A DNA stretch of 64,000 bases. Source: Noviherbaspirillum aerium. GTDB lineage: Bacteria; Pseudomonadota; Gammaproteobacteria; Burkholderiales; Burkholderiaceae_D. The translations under genes were made by a program, and so were the position numbers. The stretch lies in assembly GCF_008929045.1 (NCBI RefSeq), contig NZ_VFAH01000002.1:310001-374000 (forward strand), in the 5' to 3' direction. Within the stretch, counting starts at the first letter, position 1. Each line of letters starts with the position of its first letter. Shown here piece by piece: positions 56,177 to 64,000 of the stretch. Under the pieces are notes generated by a model. It had not been told where the DNA came from and ran no database searches. It saw only the letters and a list, made by a program, of their open reading frames with translations.

Positions 56177-58123
56177 CTAGATTGCTTGCCGCCGCAGCCG
56201 GTTGGCGCGTGCATTGAATATCATGCTCGCCGCGATGACGAGCACGACCGCCAGCTGGGCCAGCAATGACTGCAAAGTCGGATAGATGCCAAGCAGATCA
56301 ATGCTCGGTGCGGCAACAGGATAAACATCCAGCACGCCGGCTTCCTGCAGAGCGGCCACGCCCTTGCCGATCAACACAAAGGACAGAAGTGCCACCAGCG
56401 CCGAACTGACGGCAAAGAATTTCCCGATCGGAAGCCGTGAAGAGGTGCGCAGCATGACCCAGGTAATGACAGCCAGGACGGCGACGCCCGTAGCGAAACC
56501 CGATAGCAGATAAGCGCCGTTTCCCTCACTCCACATGGCTGCATAAAACAGCACGGTTTCGAAGACTTCGCGGTAGACGGTAATGAAGGACAGCAGGAAA
56601 AGCATGAGCCCCGACTGGCGCGTCATGGCCGTTGACAGCTTGTCGCGGATATAGGCTTGCCAACGGCCGGCCGCGCTTTTCCCATGCATCCAGATGCCGA
56701 CGCAAAGCAGCACCACGGCCGCGAAAATGGCGGAAAATCCTTCGGTAAGTTCCCGGCTCGCACCGCTGATTTCCACGAGGTAGGTTGCCGCGAACCAGGT
56801 CAGGCCGCCGCCGGCCAGCGCAGCCGCCCACCCGGCGTGCACTATCGGCAGCATGTCCCGTCGATCGGCCTTCTTGAGGAAGGCGATCATTGCCACCACC
56901 ACCAGCAGGGCTTCGATGCCTTCCCGCAGCAGAATCGTCAGGGCGCCGAGGAAGATGCCGGCAGGGTCGTCACTGGCGGTTTTCAATGCCGCCTGCACTT
57001 GATCCAACTGGGCCTGCAACTGTGCGTTTGCGCTGCGCGCCTGCACCGGGTCACCGGCGCTGACGGCGGCGCGGTAGGCACCCATGTTCTTCTCGATGGC
57101 GGCAAGCAAGTCCCCGTTCTTGACTGCCAGCGCCGGCTCCACCGGCTCGAATCCATCGAGATAGGCCGACAAGGCGAGCCGGGTGGCATTCGCCCGATCA
57201 CTGTTTTCCAATGCGGCGAGGCTTTCCTGCAGCCGCTTCTTCGCAAGCGCGACACTGCCATCGATCCCGCCGCCGGTTTGATCAAAGACCTCGGGATGGC
57301 TTCGAAGGTGAGCAAGCAGCGCCGCGGCCTTTTCCGCCTGCAGCGACTTGGCCAGCTCCGATTCGGAGGCTTGCGTCAATGCCTTCAGCGTGGGAATCGC
57401 GGTCTTCAGCGAAGGATCCGCTTGCCAGAGCTGCGCGCCGGCTGCGCGCTCCTTGTCCTGATACGCCAGCGTGGAAATGTAGAACGCCATTGCCCAGCGC
57501 TCTTCGTCAGTGAGCGACGCAAACGCCGGCATGGAAGTGCCTTCGACGCCGCGGCTGATGGTCTGGTACAGGGAAAACAGGCTGCGTTCACGAGCGCGCT
57601 CGCGGTCGGTGAATGCGATTGGGGGAGGATCCAGTCTGGCTGCCAGCGGACCGTCGCCGCGCCCTTCCGCACCATGGCAGGATGCGCATTGCGCCTGATA
57701 CAGCGCGGCCCCCTGCCGCAGGCCGGGAATGGTAGCGGGCGCCATGGGCACCGGATAGCTGGCCAGCAGCGCCTGGGCCAGGCCGCGCGCATGCATGCCC
57801 ACATCTGCCGGTGCCGCCTTGTTGGCAACAAGGGACTTCAGCGCCGTGGCACGTTGCAGCAAGGCCTTGCGTTCCGGCTTGTCGGGAAGCTCTGCGAGCT
57901 GGCGCAGGGCAACCTGCGCAAACTCCTGCATTTCGGCGTATTCGTCCGCGTTCGTGATGTTGCCGTCCGCCACGGCGCCGCCGTAATCGACCGCCATATA
58001 GTCGAGCAACTGCCAGATCTGCCTCGCCTTGTCTTCCGTCGCCTGTCCGGATGTTTGCGCACAGGCCAGCTGGGTGAAAAAGAAGAAAAAAGCAAGAGCA
58101 AATAGTCGGCGTGGCGCATTCAT
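56177..58123 (-). CDS. Cytochrome c-FTR1 iron permease fusion
   Basis: A 648-residue protein from ATG 58123. Signal peptide (MNAPRRLFALAFFFFFTQLA), periplasmic helical domain, a cytochrome c domain with CASCH (146-150), then seven membrane helices of the FTR1/EfeU permease. Both permease motifs are present: REGIE (400-404) and REVFE (518-522). FTR1 moves Fe3+ after oxidation of Fe2+, and the attached haem may serve the oxidation, as in EfeO/EfeB systems, but here in a single chain. A Fur box lies about 70 bases before the start. Confidence 0.94.
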   Translation of the reverse strand: MNAPRRLFALAFFFFFTQLACAQTSGQATEDKARQIWQLLDYMAVDYGGAVADGNITNADEYAEMQEFAQVALRQLAELPDKPERKALLQRATALKSLVANKAAPADVGMHARGLAQALLASYPVPMAPATIPGLRQGAALYQAQCASCHGAEGRGDGPLAARLDPPPIAFTDRERARERSLFSLYQTISRGVEGTSMPAFASLTDEERWAMAFYISTLAYQDKERAAGAQLWQADPSLKTAIPTLKALTQASESELAKSLQAEKAAALLAHLRSHPEVFDQTGGGIDGSVALAKKRLQESLAALENSDRANATRLALSAYLDGFEPVEPALAVKNGDLLAAIEKNMGAYRAAVSAGDPVQARSANAQLQAQLDQVQAALKTASDDPAGIFLGALTILLREGIEALLVVVAMIAFLKKADRRDMLPIVHAGWAAALAGGGLTWFAATYLVEISGASRELTEGFSAIFAAVVLLCVGIWMHGKSAAGRWQAYIRDKLSTAMTRQSGLMLFLLSFITVYREVFETVLFYAAMWSEGNGAYLLSGFATGVAVLAVITWVMLRTSSRLPIGKFFAVSSALVALLSFVLIGKGVAALQEAGVLDVYPVAAPSIDLLGIYPTLQSLLAQLAVVLVIAASMIFNARANRLRRQAI

Positions 58124-58195
58124 GGCAGTTTCGGGACTGTTATTGGTTGAGGCAGGGAGCCGGAGCACGCGCAGGCCGTCCACACCTTAAATCTA

Positions 58196-58214
58196 AATGA
58201 GAATTATACGCATT
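58196..58214. promoter_or_regulatory. Fur box upstream of the FTR1 gene
   Basis: AATGAGAATTATACGCATT matches the betaproteobacterial Fur pattern AATGAGAATTATTCTCATT at 16 of 19 positions. It lies 73 bases before ATG 58123. Iron repression of the permease (and probably the following receptor set) is expected. Confidence 0.75.
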
Positions 58215-58560
58215 TTCTTCTTGAGCAGCCTTTTCCGCCTCGTGAGCCATCGTCAAGCCGAATTCTTTGGGTATGGACAAGCAGGATATCGGTACACAGA
58301 TAATCCCGGCCTGCAGCGCCAGGTGACATCATGTCAGCTGACAAACATGGAGGAAGACGAACCGTTTCGGCAGTCCCCGGTTTTTAGCGCGGAAATTAGC
58401 AGAGCGTTTCCAAGCACTCCGTCACCGTCTCGAAGTTCTATCGTCTGTGTTTTGCTATGGAAACGGCGATGTGCCGGCCCGCCGGAGGATGTCATCAACG
58501 GCTTTATGCTGGCCGGGAGGAGAAAGACGCGATCACACGTAATGGAGCCGCTTGGGACAG
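58215..58560. other. Intergenic between two minus-strand genes
   Basis: Downstream of modA and upstream of the Fur-regulated permease gene. Plus-strand frame 58197-58643 is not supported. Promoter elements of the permease likely lie at the left end. Confidence 0.4.
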
Positions 58561-59337
58561 TTACCGGATCGACGATCCGTCCTGCACTTCGTAGCCATGG
58601 CGCCGCATCACGTCCCTGGCCTTCTCAGCCTTCAGGAACCTGATCAGTTCTCGCGCCGCCGGATTGTTGGCGCCTTTTTGCAGCAGCACCGCATCCTGCC
58701 GGATCGGCCGGTAGAGCTGTGAAGGTATGATCCAAGCCGACCCGGACCTGAGTTTTCCGTCTTCGTACACCTGCGACATTGCCACCATGCCCAGCGCGGC
58801 ATTGCCTGCATGGACGAACTGATAGGTCTGGGCGATGTTCTCCCCCATGACGAGCTTCGGCTCGACGGCTGCATACACATTGAGCGACTTCATCACCTCC
58901 ACCGCTGCGGCGCCATAGGGCGCAAGCCTCGGATTGGCGATGGACAGCTTGTCGAATGCCGCCTTCTTCAGCACCTCGCCCTGGCTGTCGACGAGGCCCG
59001 GCCTGGCGCTCCACAACACCAGCTTGCCGATCGAATAGGTGAAGCGGCTGCCCGCAATACCCAGGCCTTCGGCTTCCAGCCTCGCGGGCACTTCGTCATC
59101 CGCTGCGAGCAGCAGTTCGAAAGGCGCGCCATTGCGGATCTGCGCATAGAATTTGCCGGTCGCTCCGCTACTGATCATGACCTTGTGCCCGGTATCCGTT
59201 TCGAATTGCGCTGCGATTGCCTTCATCGGAGCACTGAAATTCGAGGCGACCGCGACATGCACTTCGGCAGCCTGGGAAAGGCTGCACAAAAGCAAGGCGG
59301 TGAACATGGGAAGCGTGCGCTGCAAAATGTTCTCCAT
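58561..59337 (-). CDS. modA: Periplasmic molybdate-binding protein, ModA-like
   Basis: A 258-residue exported protein with signal peptide (cleavage near SQA-AE). Mature start EVHVAVASNFSAPMKAIAAQ and motifs SSGATGKFYAQIRNGAPFEL, and IANPRLAPYGAAAVEVM match ModA. It binds molybdate or tungstate. No modB or modC follows, so the transporter parts must be elsewhere or it is a relict paralogue. Confidence 0.93.
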   Translation of the reverse strand: MENILQRTLPMFTALLLCSLSQAAEVHVAVASNFSAPMKAIAAQFETDTGHKVMISSGATGKFYAQIRNGAPFELLLAADDEVPARLEAEGLGIAGSRFTYSIGKLVLWSARPGLVDSQGEVLKKAAFDKLSIANPRLAPYGAAAVEVMKSLNVYAAVEPKLVMGENIAQTYQFVHAGNAALGMVAMSQVYEDGKLRSGSAWIIPSQLYRPIRQDAVLLQKGANNPAARELIRFLKAEKARDVMRRHGYEVQDGSSIR

Positions 59338-59585
59338 CCAATGTGTGTTCCATCGTTAATCTAGTGGACTGCTCTATTCTGGCAAACAAGGCGGCGTCCG
59401 TATATAAGCACCCTGAGATAGGCGCTATCGCCTTGAATTGCGGCCTGTTTCCATTGCCGCAAAACGAAAGAATACCGGCGACGCCGATCATGCATGGATG
59501 CCGACATTGAAGCTGATCAAACACCATGGCGCGTCCGGCCTTGCGTCGCACCGGAAGCGAAAACCCGCAATGCTAAAATGTCCGC

Positions 59586-59987
59586 ATGATCATCAGCCGA
59601 CAGACAGGATACCTTGCCGCATGGATCGCATGTATTGCGCTTCTGTTTGCTTCGGTATTGCCGTCGGTTTTTCATTCTTCCATGGCAGGCAAGCGTGCCA
59701 TCGTGTCCATACCGACCGAGATCTGCACCACATCGACGGTGAAGACTGTCGTCATGGTCGACGTCCACAAGAGCGAAACATCGTCCCCGGACAAGCATGA
59801 TCCTCATGGCGAAGACTGTTCGTATTGCCGGTTGCAAGCCGACTCGCATGGCCTGCCGCCGATGACGGACCTGGCGGCATATCTGCCGCTCGATCCATTC
59901 CCCTTGCCATCCCTCTTCTATCAGTCCCCCAGGCCGCTGTTTGCATGGGCATCCGCGCAGCCGCGCGCCCCGCCTTACCGGTTCTAG
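59586..59987 (+). CDS. cruR: DUF2946 protein, CruR-type copper-sensing upstream ORF
   Basis: A 133-residue ORF with an N-terminal hydrophobic signal-like helix (about 8-28) and the DUF2946 pattern. A CxxC motif is at 78-81 (EDCSYCRLQ), an extra Cys at 47, and the C-terminus ends QPRAPPYRF, where RAPP (127-130) is the translation-arrest motif. In Bordetella pertussis, CruR heads a TonB-receptor operon: the RAPP motif stalls translation, and copper bound to the CxxC of the nascent chain relieves the stall and causes Rho-dependent termination. The same layout here (followed by PCuAC and TonB receptor genes) supports the same role. Assignment is from memory of the family and the motifs I see. Confidence 0.85.
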   Translation: MIISRQTGYLAAWIACIALLFASVLPSVFHSSMAGKRAIVSIPTEICTTSTVKTVVMVDVHKSETSSPDKHDPHGEDCSYCRLQADSHGLPPMTDLAAYLPLDPFPLPSLFYQSPRPLFAWASAQPRAPPYRF

Positions 59988-60173
59988 AAGGCCCGGGAAC
60001 CGTACTGCATGCCGCGGTAACGGTGCGATGCCTGCCGCCTTGCGGCGTTGAAGCAAGCCGGCGTTCCGGCATCAACGGTGCCCTCGCATCCCTGTCCTCC
60101 AATCATTTACTCGCCTGGCCGGCCGCATGCAGTTGCGCCTGCCGGGTGTTCGATGTCGCAACCGGATCCAATC
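59988..60173 (+). promoter_or_regulatory. Candidate copper-dependent termination leader
   Basis: The 186-base gap between the DUF2946 stop and the PCuAC gene has no gene. It holds two small hairpins, GCCGC-CTT-GCGGC (60034-60046) and GCCGG-CGTT-CCGGC (60057-60070). In the CruR model Rho terminates in such a gap when copper is present. Confidence 0.4.
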
Positions 60174-60659
60174 ATGAAAAAACCACTTTCCCTCATCGCC
60201 GCCGCCCTTCTCGTCGGCACGTCCGCATCCGCCATGGCGCAGATTGCCGTCACCGAAGCATGGGTACGCGCCACTGTCGCCCAACAGCCCGCGACCGGAG
60301 CATTCATGCGCATCACCGCGCAACAGGACGCGCGTCTGGTCGATGTTCAGTCTCCCATCGCCAAAACCGTGGAACTCCATGAAATGAAGATGGAGAACAA
60401 CGTGATGAAAATGCGCCCGGTCGCAGGCATCGCCCTGCCGGCGGGCCAGGCGGTCGAACTCAAACCCGGCGGGTATCACATCATGCTGGTGGGATTGACG
60501 CGCTCCGTCGGCGAAGGCGATGCCGTGCCGCTGACGCTGGTGGTGGAAACGGCCGATAAAAAACGGGAGAGCGTTTCCGTGCAGTTGAAGGCGCGCTCGC
60601 TGAGCGGTGCTTCCGCTGCCTCCGGTGCCCCCGGTGCCGCCAGCCATACGAATCGATAG
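60174..60659 (+). CDS. Periplasmic copper chaperone PCu(A)C
   Basis: A 161-residue exported protein starting at ATG 60174 (GGA upstream); signal peptide ends at AMA-QI. The copper site of the PCuAC family is visible: H69xM71 (ELHEMK), MKM near 78-80 and H102xM104 (YHIML). It binds Cu(I) and delivers it, for example to cytochrome oxidase. The C-terminal 25 residues are Ser/Gly/Ala-rich. It sits between the DUF2946 gene and the receptor gene (7-base gap to the latter), as part of the copper operon. Confidence 0.92.
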   Translation: MKKPLSLIAAALLVGTSASAMAQIAVTEAWVRATVAQQPATGAFMRITAQQDARLVDVQSPIAKTVELHEMKMENNVMKMRPVAGIALPAGQAVELKPGGYHIMLVGLTRSVGEGDAVPLTLVVETADKKRESVSVQLKARSLSGASAASGAPGAASHTNR

Positions 60660-60666
60660 GCCCGCC

Positions 60667-62775
60667 ATGAGAACCAGAAGAACCATGGCCCCCCATCCCC
60701 GAACATTATCGATAAATGGAAATCGCAGGAGAATCGGCGCCGCTGGCTGGATGCTGCCCGCGCTATGGGCGGCGCAGGCACTCTCCGCGCAGGCACAGGA
60801 AAGCGTACTGCCGGCGGTCACGGTGACCGCCCAGCCGGTTGAAAGCATGACGCTTGCCCCCATCACCGAGGCCAGGCGACACATTGCCGCAACGGCGGGC
60901 GGCGCCAACATCGTCGATGCGGAACAGTACAAGGAAGGACGGGTTTCCACCCTGTCCGATGCATTGCAGTTTGCGCCCGGCGTATTCGCGGCGCCCCGCT
61001 TCGGTGCCGAGGAAACGCGGCTGTCGATACGCGGCTCCGGGCTGCAACGCACCTTTCACATGCGCGGCATTCAGCTGCTGCAGGACGGCGTTCCGCTCAA
61101 TCTTGCCGACGGCAGTGTCGACTTCCAGGCGGTCGAGCCCTTGTCCGCCCGTTATGTCGAGGTGTATCGCGGTGCGAATGCATTGCAGTACGGCTCGACC
61201 ACGCTGGGCGGCGCGATCAACTTCATCAGCCCTTCGGGCCTGAGCTCGCTGGCATCGCCCGCCTTTGCCGCACGCGTCGAAGCCGGCAGCTTCGATTACC
61301 GGCGCGCCCAGGTGTCGGCGGCAGGCCATGGCGATACGGTGGACTGGTTTCTTGCCGGATCGGAATTTCATCAGGACGGCTACCGTGCTCATGCGCGGCA
61401 GAATACCCGGCGCATCTCCGGCAATCTGGGCTGGCAGCTTGGCGACGCGATGGAAACCCGATTTTTCGTCAATGCGGTGAAGAGCAATTCCGAACTGCCG
61501 GGTGCATTGACCGGCGCCGAGATGCGAAGCGGGCCCCGCCGGGCCGACCCTGCGGCAGTGACCGGCGATCAGCATCGCGACTTCGATCTGGTCCGCCTGT
61601 CGAACCGTACCGGCATTGTCATCGATGATGACCGCCGGCTCGAGTTCGGCGCATTTTATTCGCGCAAGTCGCTGTTCCATCCCATCTTTCAGGTGCTCAG
61701 GCAGGATTCGGATGACTACGGCATCTCGGTCCGCTACATCGACCGGCAACAGGTGTTTGGCCGCCGGAACCAGCTTGTCGTCGGCGCCTCGCTGGCCGCG
61801 GGGCGGCTGCAGGATGACCGTTTCCGCAATGTCGGCGGCCAACCCGGCGCGCGTACCGGCGAATCGCAACAGCGCTCGGGTAACATGACCTTGTTCGCGG
61901 AGAACCAGCTTTATCTGCTGCCGTCCACCGCGCTCGTCACCGGACTGCAGGCCGTCCATGCGACGCGCAAGCTCGAAGACCGCTTCCTCGGAGACGGCGA
62001 CAACAGCGTCGATGCGCGTTTTCGGCATGCATCCCCGAAAATCGGCGTGCGGCAGGACCTTGATTCGAAGACGCAACTATTCGCCAACGTGAGCGGCAGC
62101 TACGAGCCGCCAAGCTTTGGCGAGCTGGCCGGAGGACCGAGCGTGACGCCGGTCGCCGCTCAGCGTGCGCGGAGCATCGAAGCGGGAACGCGCGGGGAAC
62201 GCAGTCATGCATGGGGCGCCCTCCGCTGGGATGTGGCGCTGTATCGCGCGCGCGTGAAAAATGAACTGCTGGCGCTCAACGATCCCGCCGGCAATCCCCT
62301 CGGCACTACCAATGCGGCCAGGACCATACATCAGGGCATCGAAGCCGGAGCGGAAGCGGATATCGGCCACCGTTGGACGCTGCGTCTTGCTTATCAGCTC
62401 AATGATTTCCGCTTCGACGGCGACCGCAGCTACGGCAATAGGCGCCTGGCCGGGGTGCCGCGGCAGTTTGCCGCCGCCGAAGTGCTATACCGCGCCGGCA
62501 ACGGCCTGTATTTCGGGCCCAGCCTGCGAGCGGCTTCCGCTTCCATGGTCGACCATGCGAATACGCTGAAGGCGGCGGGATATGGCGTGATCGGCTTGAA
62601 GGTCGGACAGGCGCTGGGCAAGGGCATGTCGTGGTTCATCGATGCAAGGAATCTGACGGACAAGATATATGCCGCAACGACCAACGTGCTTGCCGATGCA
62701 CGCGGACTCGACGGCAGGCAGTTCTATCCGGGCGACGGCCGCTCTCTGTATGCGGGCATCGAGCTTAAATACTGA
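60667..62775 (+). CDS. TonB-dependent receptor, probable copper (BfrG-type)
   Basis: A 702-residue outer-membrane receptor from ATG 60667. TonB box near VLPAVTVTAQP; plug segments DALQFAPGVFAAPRFGAEET, LSIRGSGLQRTFHMRGIQLL and YVEVYRGANALQYGSTTLGG. It ends YAGIELKY. Position after the DUF2946 and PCuAC genes suggests it imports a copper complex, as BfrG does in B. pertussis. From sequence alone the ligand could not be told. Followed 72 bases later by the BNR-repeat gene. Confidence 0.9.
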   Translation: MRTRRTMAPHPRTLSINGNRRRIGAAGWMLPALWAAQALSAQAQESVLPAVTVTAQPVESMTLAPITEARRHIAATAGGANIVDAEQYKEGRVSTLSDALQFAPGVFAAPRFGAEETRLSIRGSGLQRTFHMRGIQLLQDGVPLNLADGSVDFQAVEPLSARYVEVYRGANALQYGSTTLGGAINFISPSGLSSLASPAFAARVEAGSFDYRRAQVSAAGHGDTVDWFLAGSEFHQDGYRAHARQNTRRISGNLGWQLGDAMETRFFVNAVKSNSELPGALTGAEMRSGPRRADPAAVTGDQHRDFDLVRLSNRTGIVIDDDRRLEFGAFYSRKSLFHPIFQVLRQDSDDYGISVRYIDRQQVFGRRNQLVVGASLAAGRLQDDRFRNVGGQPGARTGESQQRSGNMTLFAENQLYLLPSTALVTGLQAVHATRKLEDRFLGDGDNSVDARFRHASPKIGVRQDLDSKTQLFANVSGSYEPPSFGELAGGPSVTPVAAQRARSIEAGTRGERSHAWGALRWDVALYRARVKNELLALNDPAGNPLGTTNAARTIHQGIEAGAEADIGHRWTLRLAYQLNDFRFDGDRSYGNRRLAGVPRQFAAAEVLYRAGNGLYFGPSLRAASASMVDHANTLKAAGYGVIGLKVGQALGKGMSWFIDARNLTDKIYAATTNVLADARGLDGRQFYPGDGRSLYAGIELKY

Positions 62776-62847
62776 TCCGACTCCCCGGAGCGCGTGGCTG
62801 ATGATGAGTTGCCAGAGGCTCCGGCATTATCAAGAAAGGAAATACGC

Positions 62848-64000
62848 ATGAACATTTCAATCAGGCAGCTGGCATGTGCGGCAGGCCTCCTGTCCATGAT
62901 CTCCCTGTTTCCGTCGGCGCAGGCCGCGGACGGACATGGCCATGGTCAGGGGCATGGCAGCCATGCAGCCAGGCCGGAACTCGGAGCCGACGCGGCCTTC
63001 GCCGCCGACGGCACGCTGTGGGCCGTCACAAGGCAGGCCGACAAGGGGGACCAGGCCCTTGCCCTGCGGACGTCGGGCGATGGCGGCAAGACATGGTCGG
63101 CACAGCGGCGCATCGACAATCCCTCCGAACCCATTACCGCCCGCGGCGAAGCCCGCCCGCATATCGTGATGGGGCCAGCGGGCGACATCTATGTCAGTTA
63201 CACCAGCACGGTGGCACCGCCACATATCGGCGACATCCGGTTCATCCGATCGCAGGACGGCGGCAAGACCTTTTCCCGGCCGATGACCGTCCATGCGAAC
63301 CGGGACCGCATCACGCACAGTTTCGAGAGCATGGCTGTCGATCACGCGGGACGCATCTACATCGCGTGGATCGACGGCCGGGGTGCGGCAGAGGCCAAGG
63401 AAAAGCAGCGGCGTTATGCCGGTTCGGCCGTGTACTACGCTGTGTCGGAGGACCGCGGAGCAAGTTTCAAAGGCGATTACCGCGTTGCCGATAATGCCTG
63501 CGAATGCTGCCGCATCGGCATTGCACTGGATCAGCAGGGCAAGCCGGTGGTGATGTGGCGGCATGTCTTTGCGCCGAATGCCCGCGATCACGCACTCTCG
63601 GAACTGGCGCCGGATGGGAAGGCCGGCGCACTCAAGCGCGTCACGCAGGATGACTGGCGGATTGATGCCTGTCCCCACCATGGTCCGTCGCTGGCCTTTG
63701 GCGATGACGGGCGGCGGCACCAGGTCTGGTTCAACGGCAAGGAGCAAGGCGGCGGCGCGTTCTATGGAAGCGTCCCTGGCGACGGCACGATCAAGCGGCC
63801 TTTGCGCCTGGGATCCGAGCAGGCTTCGCATCCTGATGTCGCGGCCGCCGGCAAGCATGTTGCGGTCGCATGGAAGCAGTTCGACGGCAAGGCAACCTCG
63901 ATCATTGCCAGGTTGTCGGCGGACGGCGGCGCATCCTGGTCGGAGCGGGAATTGGCAAGGACGTCCGGCGCATCGGACCAGCCCCATCTGGTCAGCGACG
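62848..64000 (+). CDS. Exported BNR-repeat (sialidase-like) His/Cys-rich protein, 3' end cut by the window edge
   Basis: An open frame of at least 384 codons from ATG 62848, with AAAGGAAAT upstream, running off the window. Signal peptide ends near AQA-AD. A His/Gly-rich stretch GHGHGQGHGSH lies at 29-39, Cys-rich DNACECCRIG near 216-223 (CECC 218-221) and DACPHHG near 274-279. Four BNR/Asp-box repeats are visible (SGDGGKTWS, SQDGGKTFS, SEDRGASFK, SADGGASWS), typical of beta-propellers. The His/Cys clusters and the operon position make copper binding plausible, not glycan cleavage. No sialidase RIP motif was seen. Confidence 0.85.
   Translation, partial: MNISIRQLACAAGLLSMISLFPSAQAADGHGHGQGHGSHAARPELGADAAFAADGTLWAVTRQADKGDQALALRTSGDGGKTWSAQRRIDNPSEPITARGEARPHIVMGPAGDIYVSYTSTVAPPHIGDIRFIRSQDGGKTFSRPMTVHANRDRITHSFESMAVDHAGRIYIAWIDGRGAAEAKEKQRRYAGSAVYYAVSEDRGASFKGDYRVADNACECCRIGIALDQQGKPVVMWRHVFAPNARDHALSELAPDGKAGALKRVTQDDWRIDACPHHGPSLAFGDDGRRHQVWFNGKEQGGGAFYGSVPGDGTIKRPLRLGSEQASHPDVAAAGKHVAVAWKQFDGKATSIIARLSADGGASWSERELARTSGASDQPHLVSD

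Noticed and set aside
58197-58643. A 148-residue plus-strand frame starting MRIIRIFFLSSLFRLVSH
   Set aside because: It starts inside the Fur box and ends antisense to modA; no homology.

Overview
The window looks like chromosomal DNA of a betaproteobacterium of the order Burkholderiales, and the gene mix fits Oxalobacteraceae-type soil or plant genera (Herbaspirillum/Noviherbaspirillum-like). This is inferred from the high GC content, a Bug-type solute receptor, PaaR/FadR-like fatty-acid operon organisation, REP-like CCCCTCTCCCGC hairpins and protein style; no rRNA or tRNA gene is present to confirm it. The first ~13 kb is more AT-rich and littered with broken mobile genes (an IS3 OrfA fragment, two tyrosine-recombinase C-terminal fragments, a decayed IS630 transposase), so it reads as an old accessory island. 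The rest is compact and GC-rich.

Region by region. 0-8 kb: a CACHE-PAS-GGDEF-EAL protein, three small genes (two secreted beta-barrel-like paralogues around an alpha/beta-barrel protein), a STAS-like protein and a phage-like repressor. 8-12 kb: a TonB receptor closely resembling E. coli YncD/PqqU, a cytochrome c and a soluble PQQ-type sugar dehydrogenase, which together make a plausible PQQ-scavenging oxidation module. 13.5-19 kb: an SAF-domain oxidoreductase, a hybrid histidine kinase, and an ankyrin protein. 19-29 kb: one long minus-strand operon, livG-H-M-K-F, acyl-CoA synthetase, TetR regulator, crotonase and thiolase, for import and beta-oxidation-like breakdown of an organic acid; two near-identical palindromes upstream are candidate TetR operators. 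29-38 kb: GFA protein, AraC regulator, a ParD-like protein overlapping a methionine aminopeptidase, a stand-alone NuoB, an MCP-CheW pair, a DUF4394 lipoprotein, GlpQ and a small secreted protein. 38.8-42.3 kb: a curli operon csgE-F-G-B-A with an enlarged CsgA, ending in a strong terminator, preceded by an AT-only perfect palindrome. 42.6-44.6 kb: an unknown protein and a divergent PurD-like ATP-grasp enzyme. 44.7-50 kb: LysR, Ldh2-type dehydrogenase, Bug receptor and a ThDP enzyme, with a 158-bp imperfect hairpin element in front of the last. 50-58 kb: a second CACHE-PAS-GGDEF-EAL protein and an iron set (PepSY protein, catecholate-type TonB receptor, FTR1 permease fused to cytochrome c with a Fur box). 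58.5 kb: a lone ModA.

59.5-64 kb: a copper set headed by a DUF2946 ORF with a CxxC motif and a C-terminal RAPP motif, followed by a PCuAC chaperone, a TonB receptor and a His/Cys-rich BNR-repeat protein cut by the window edge. The DUF2946 ORF has the hallmarks of the CruR type of copper-sensing, translation-arrest upstream ORF known from Bordetella pertussis. It and the PQQ module are the most interesting systems here. Many proteins depend on redox metals or cofactors (PQQ, haem, Fe, Cu, Mo), so a good part of the window is about acquiring metals and cofactors across the outer membrane.
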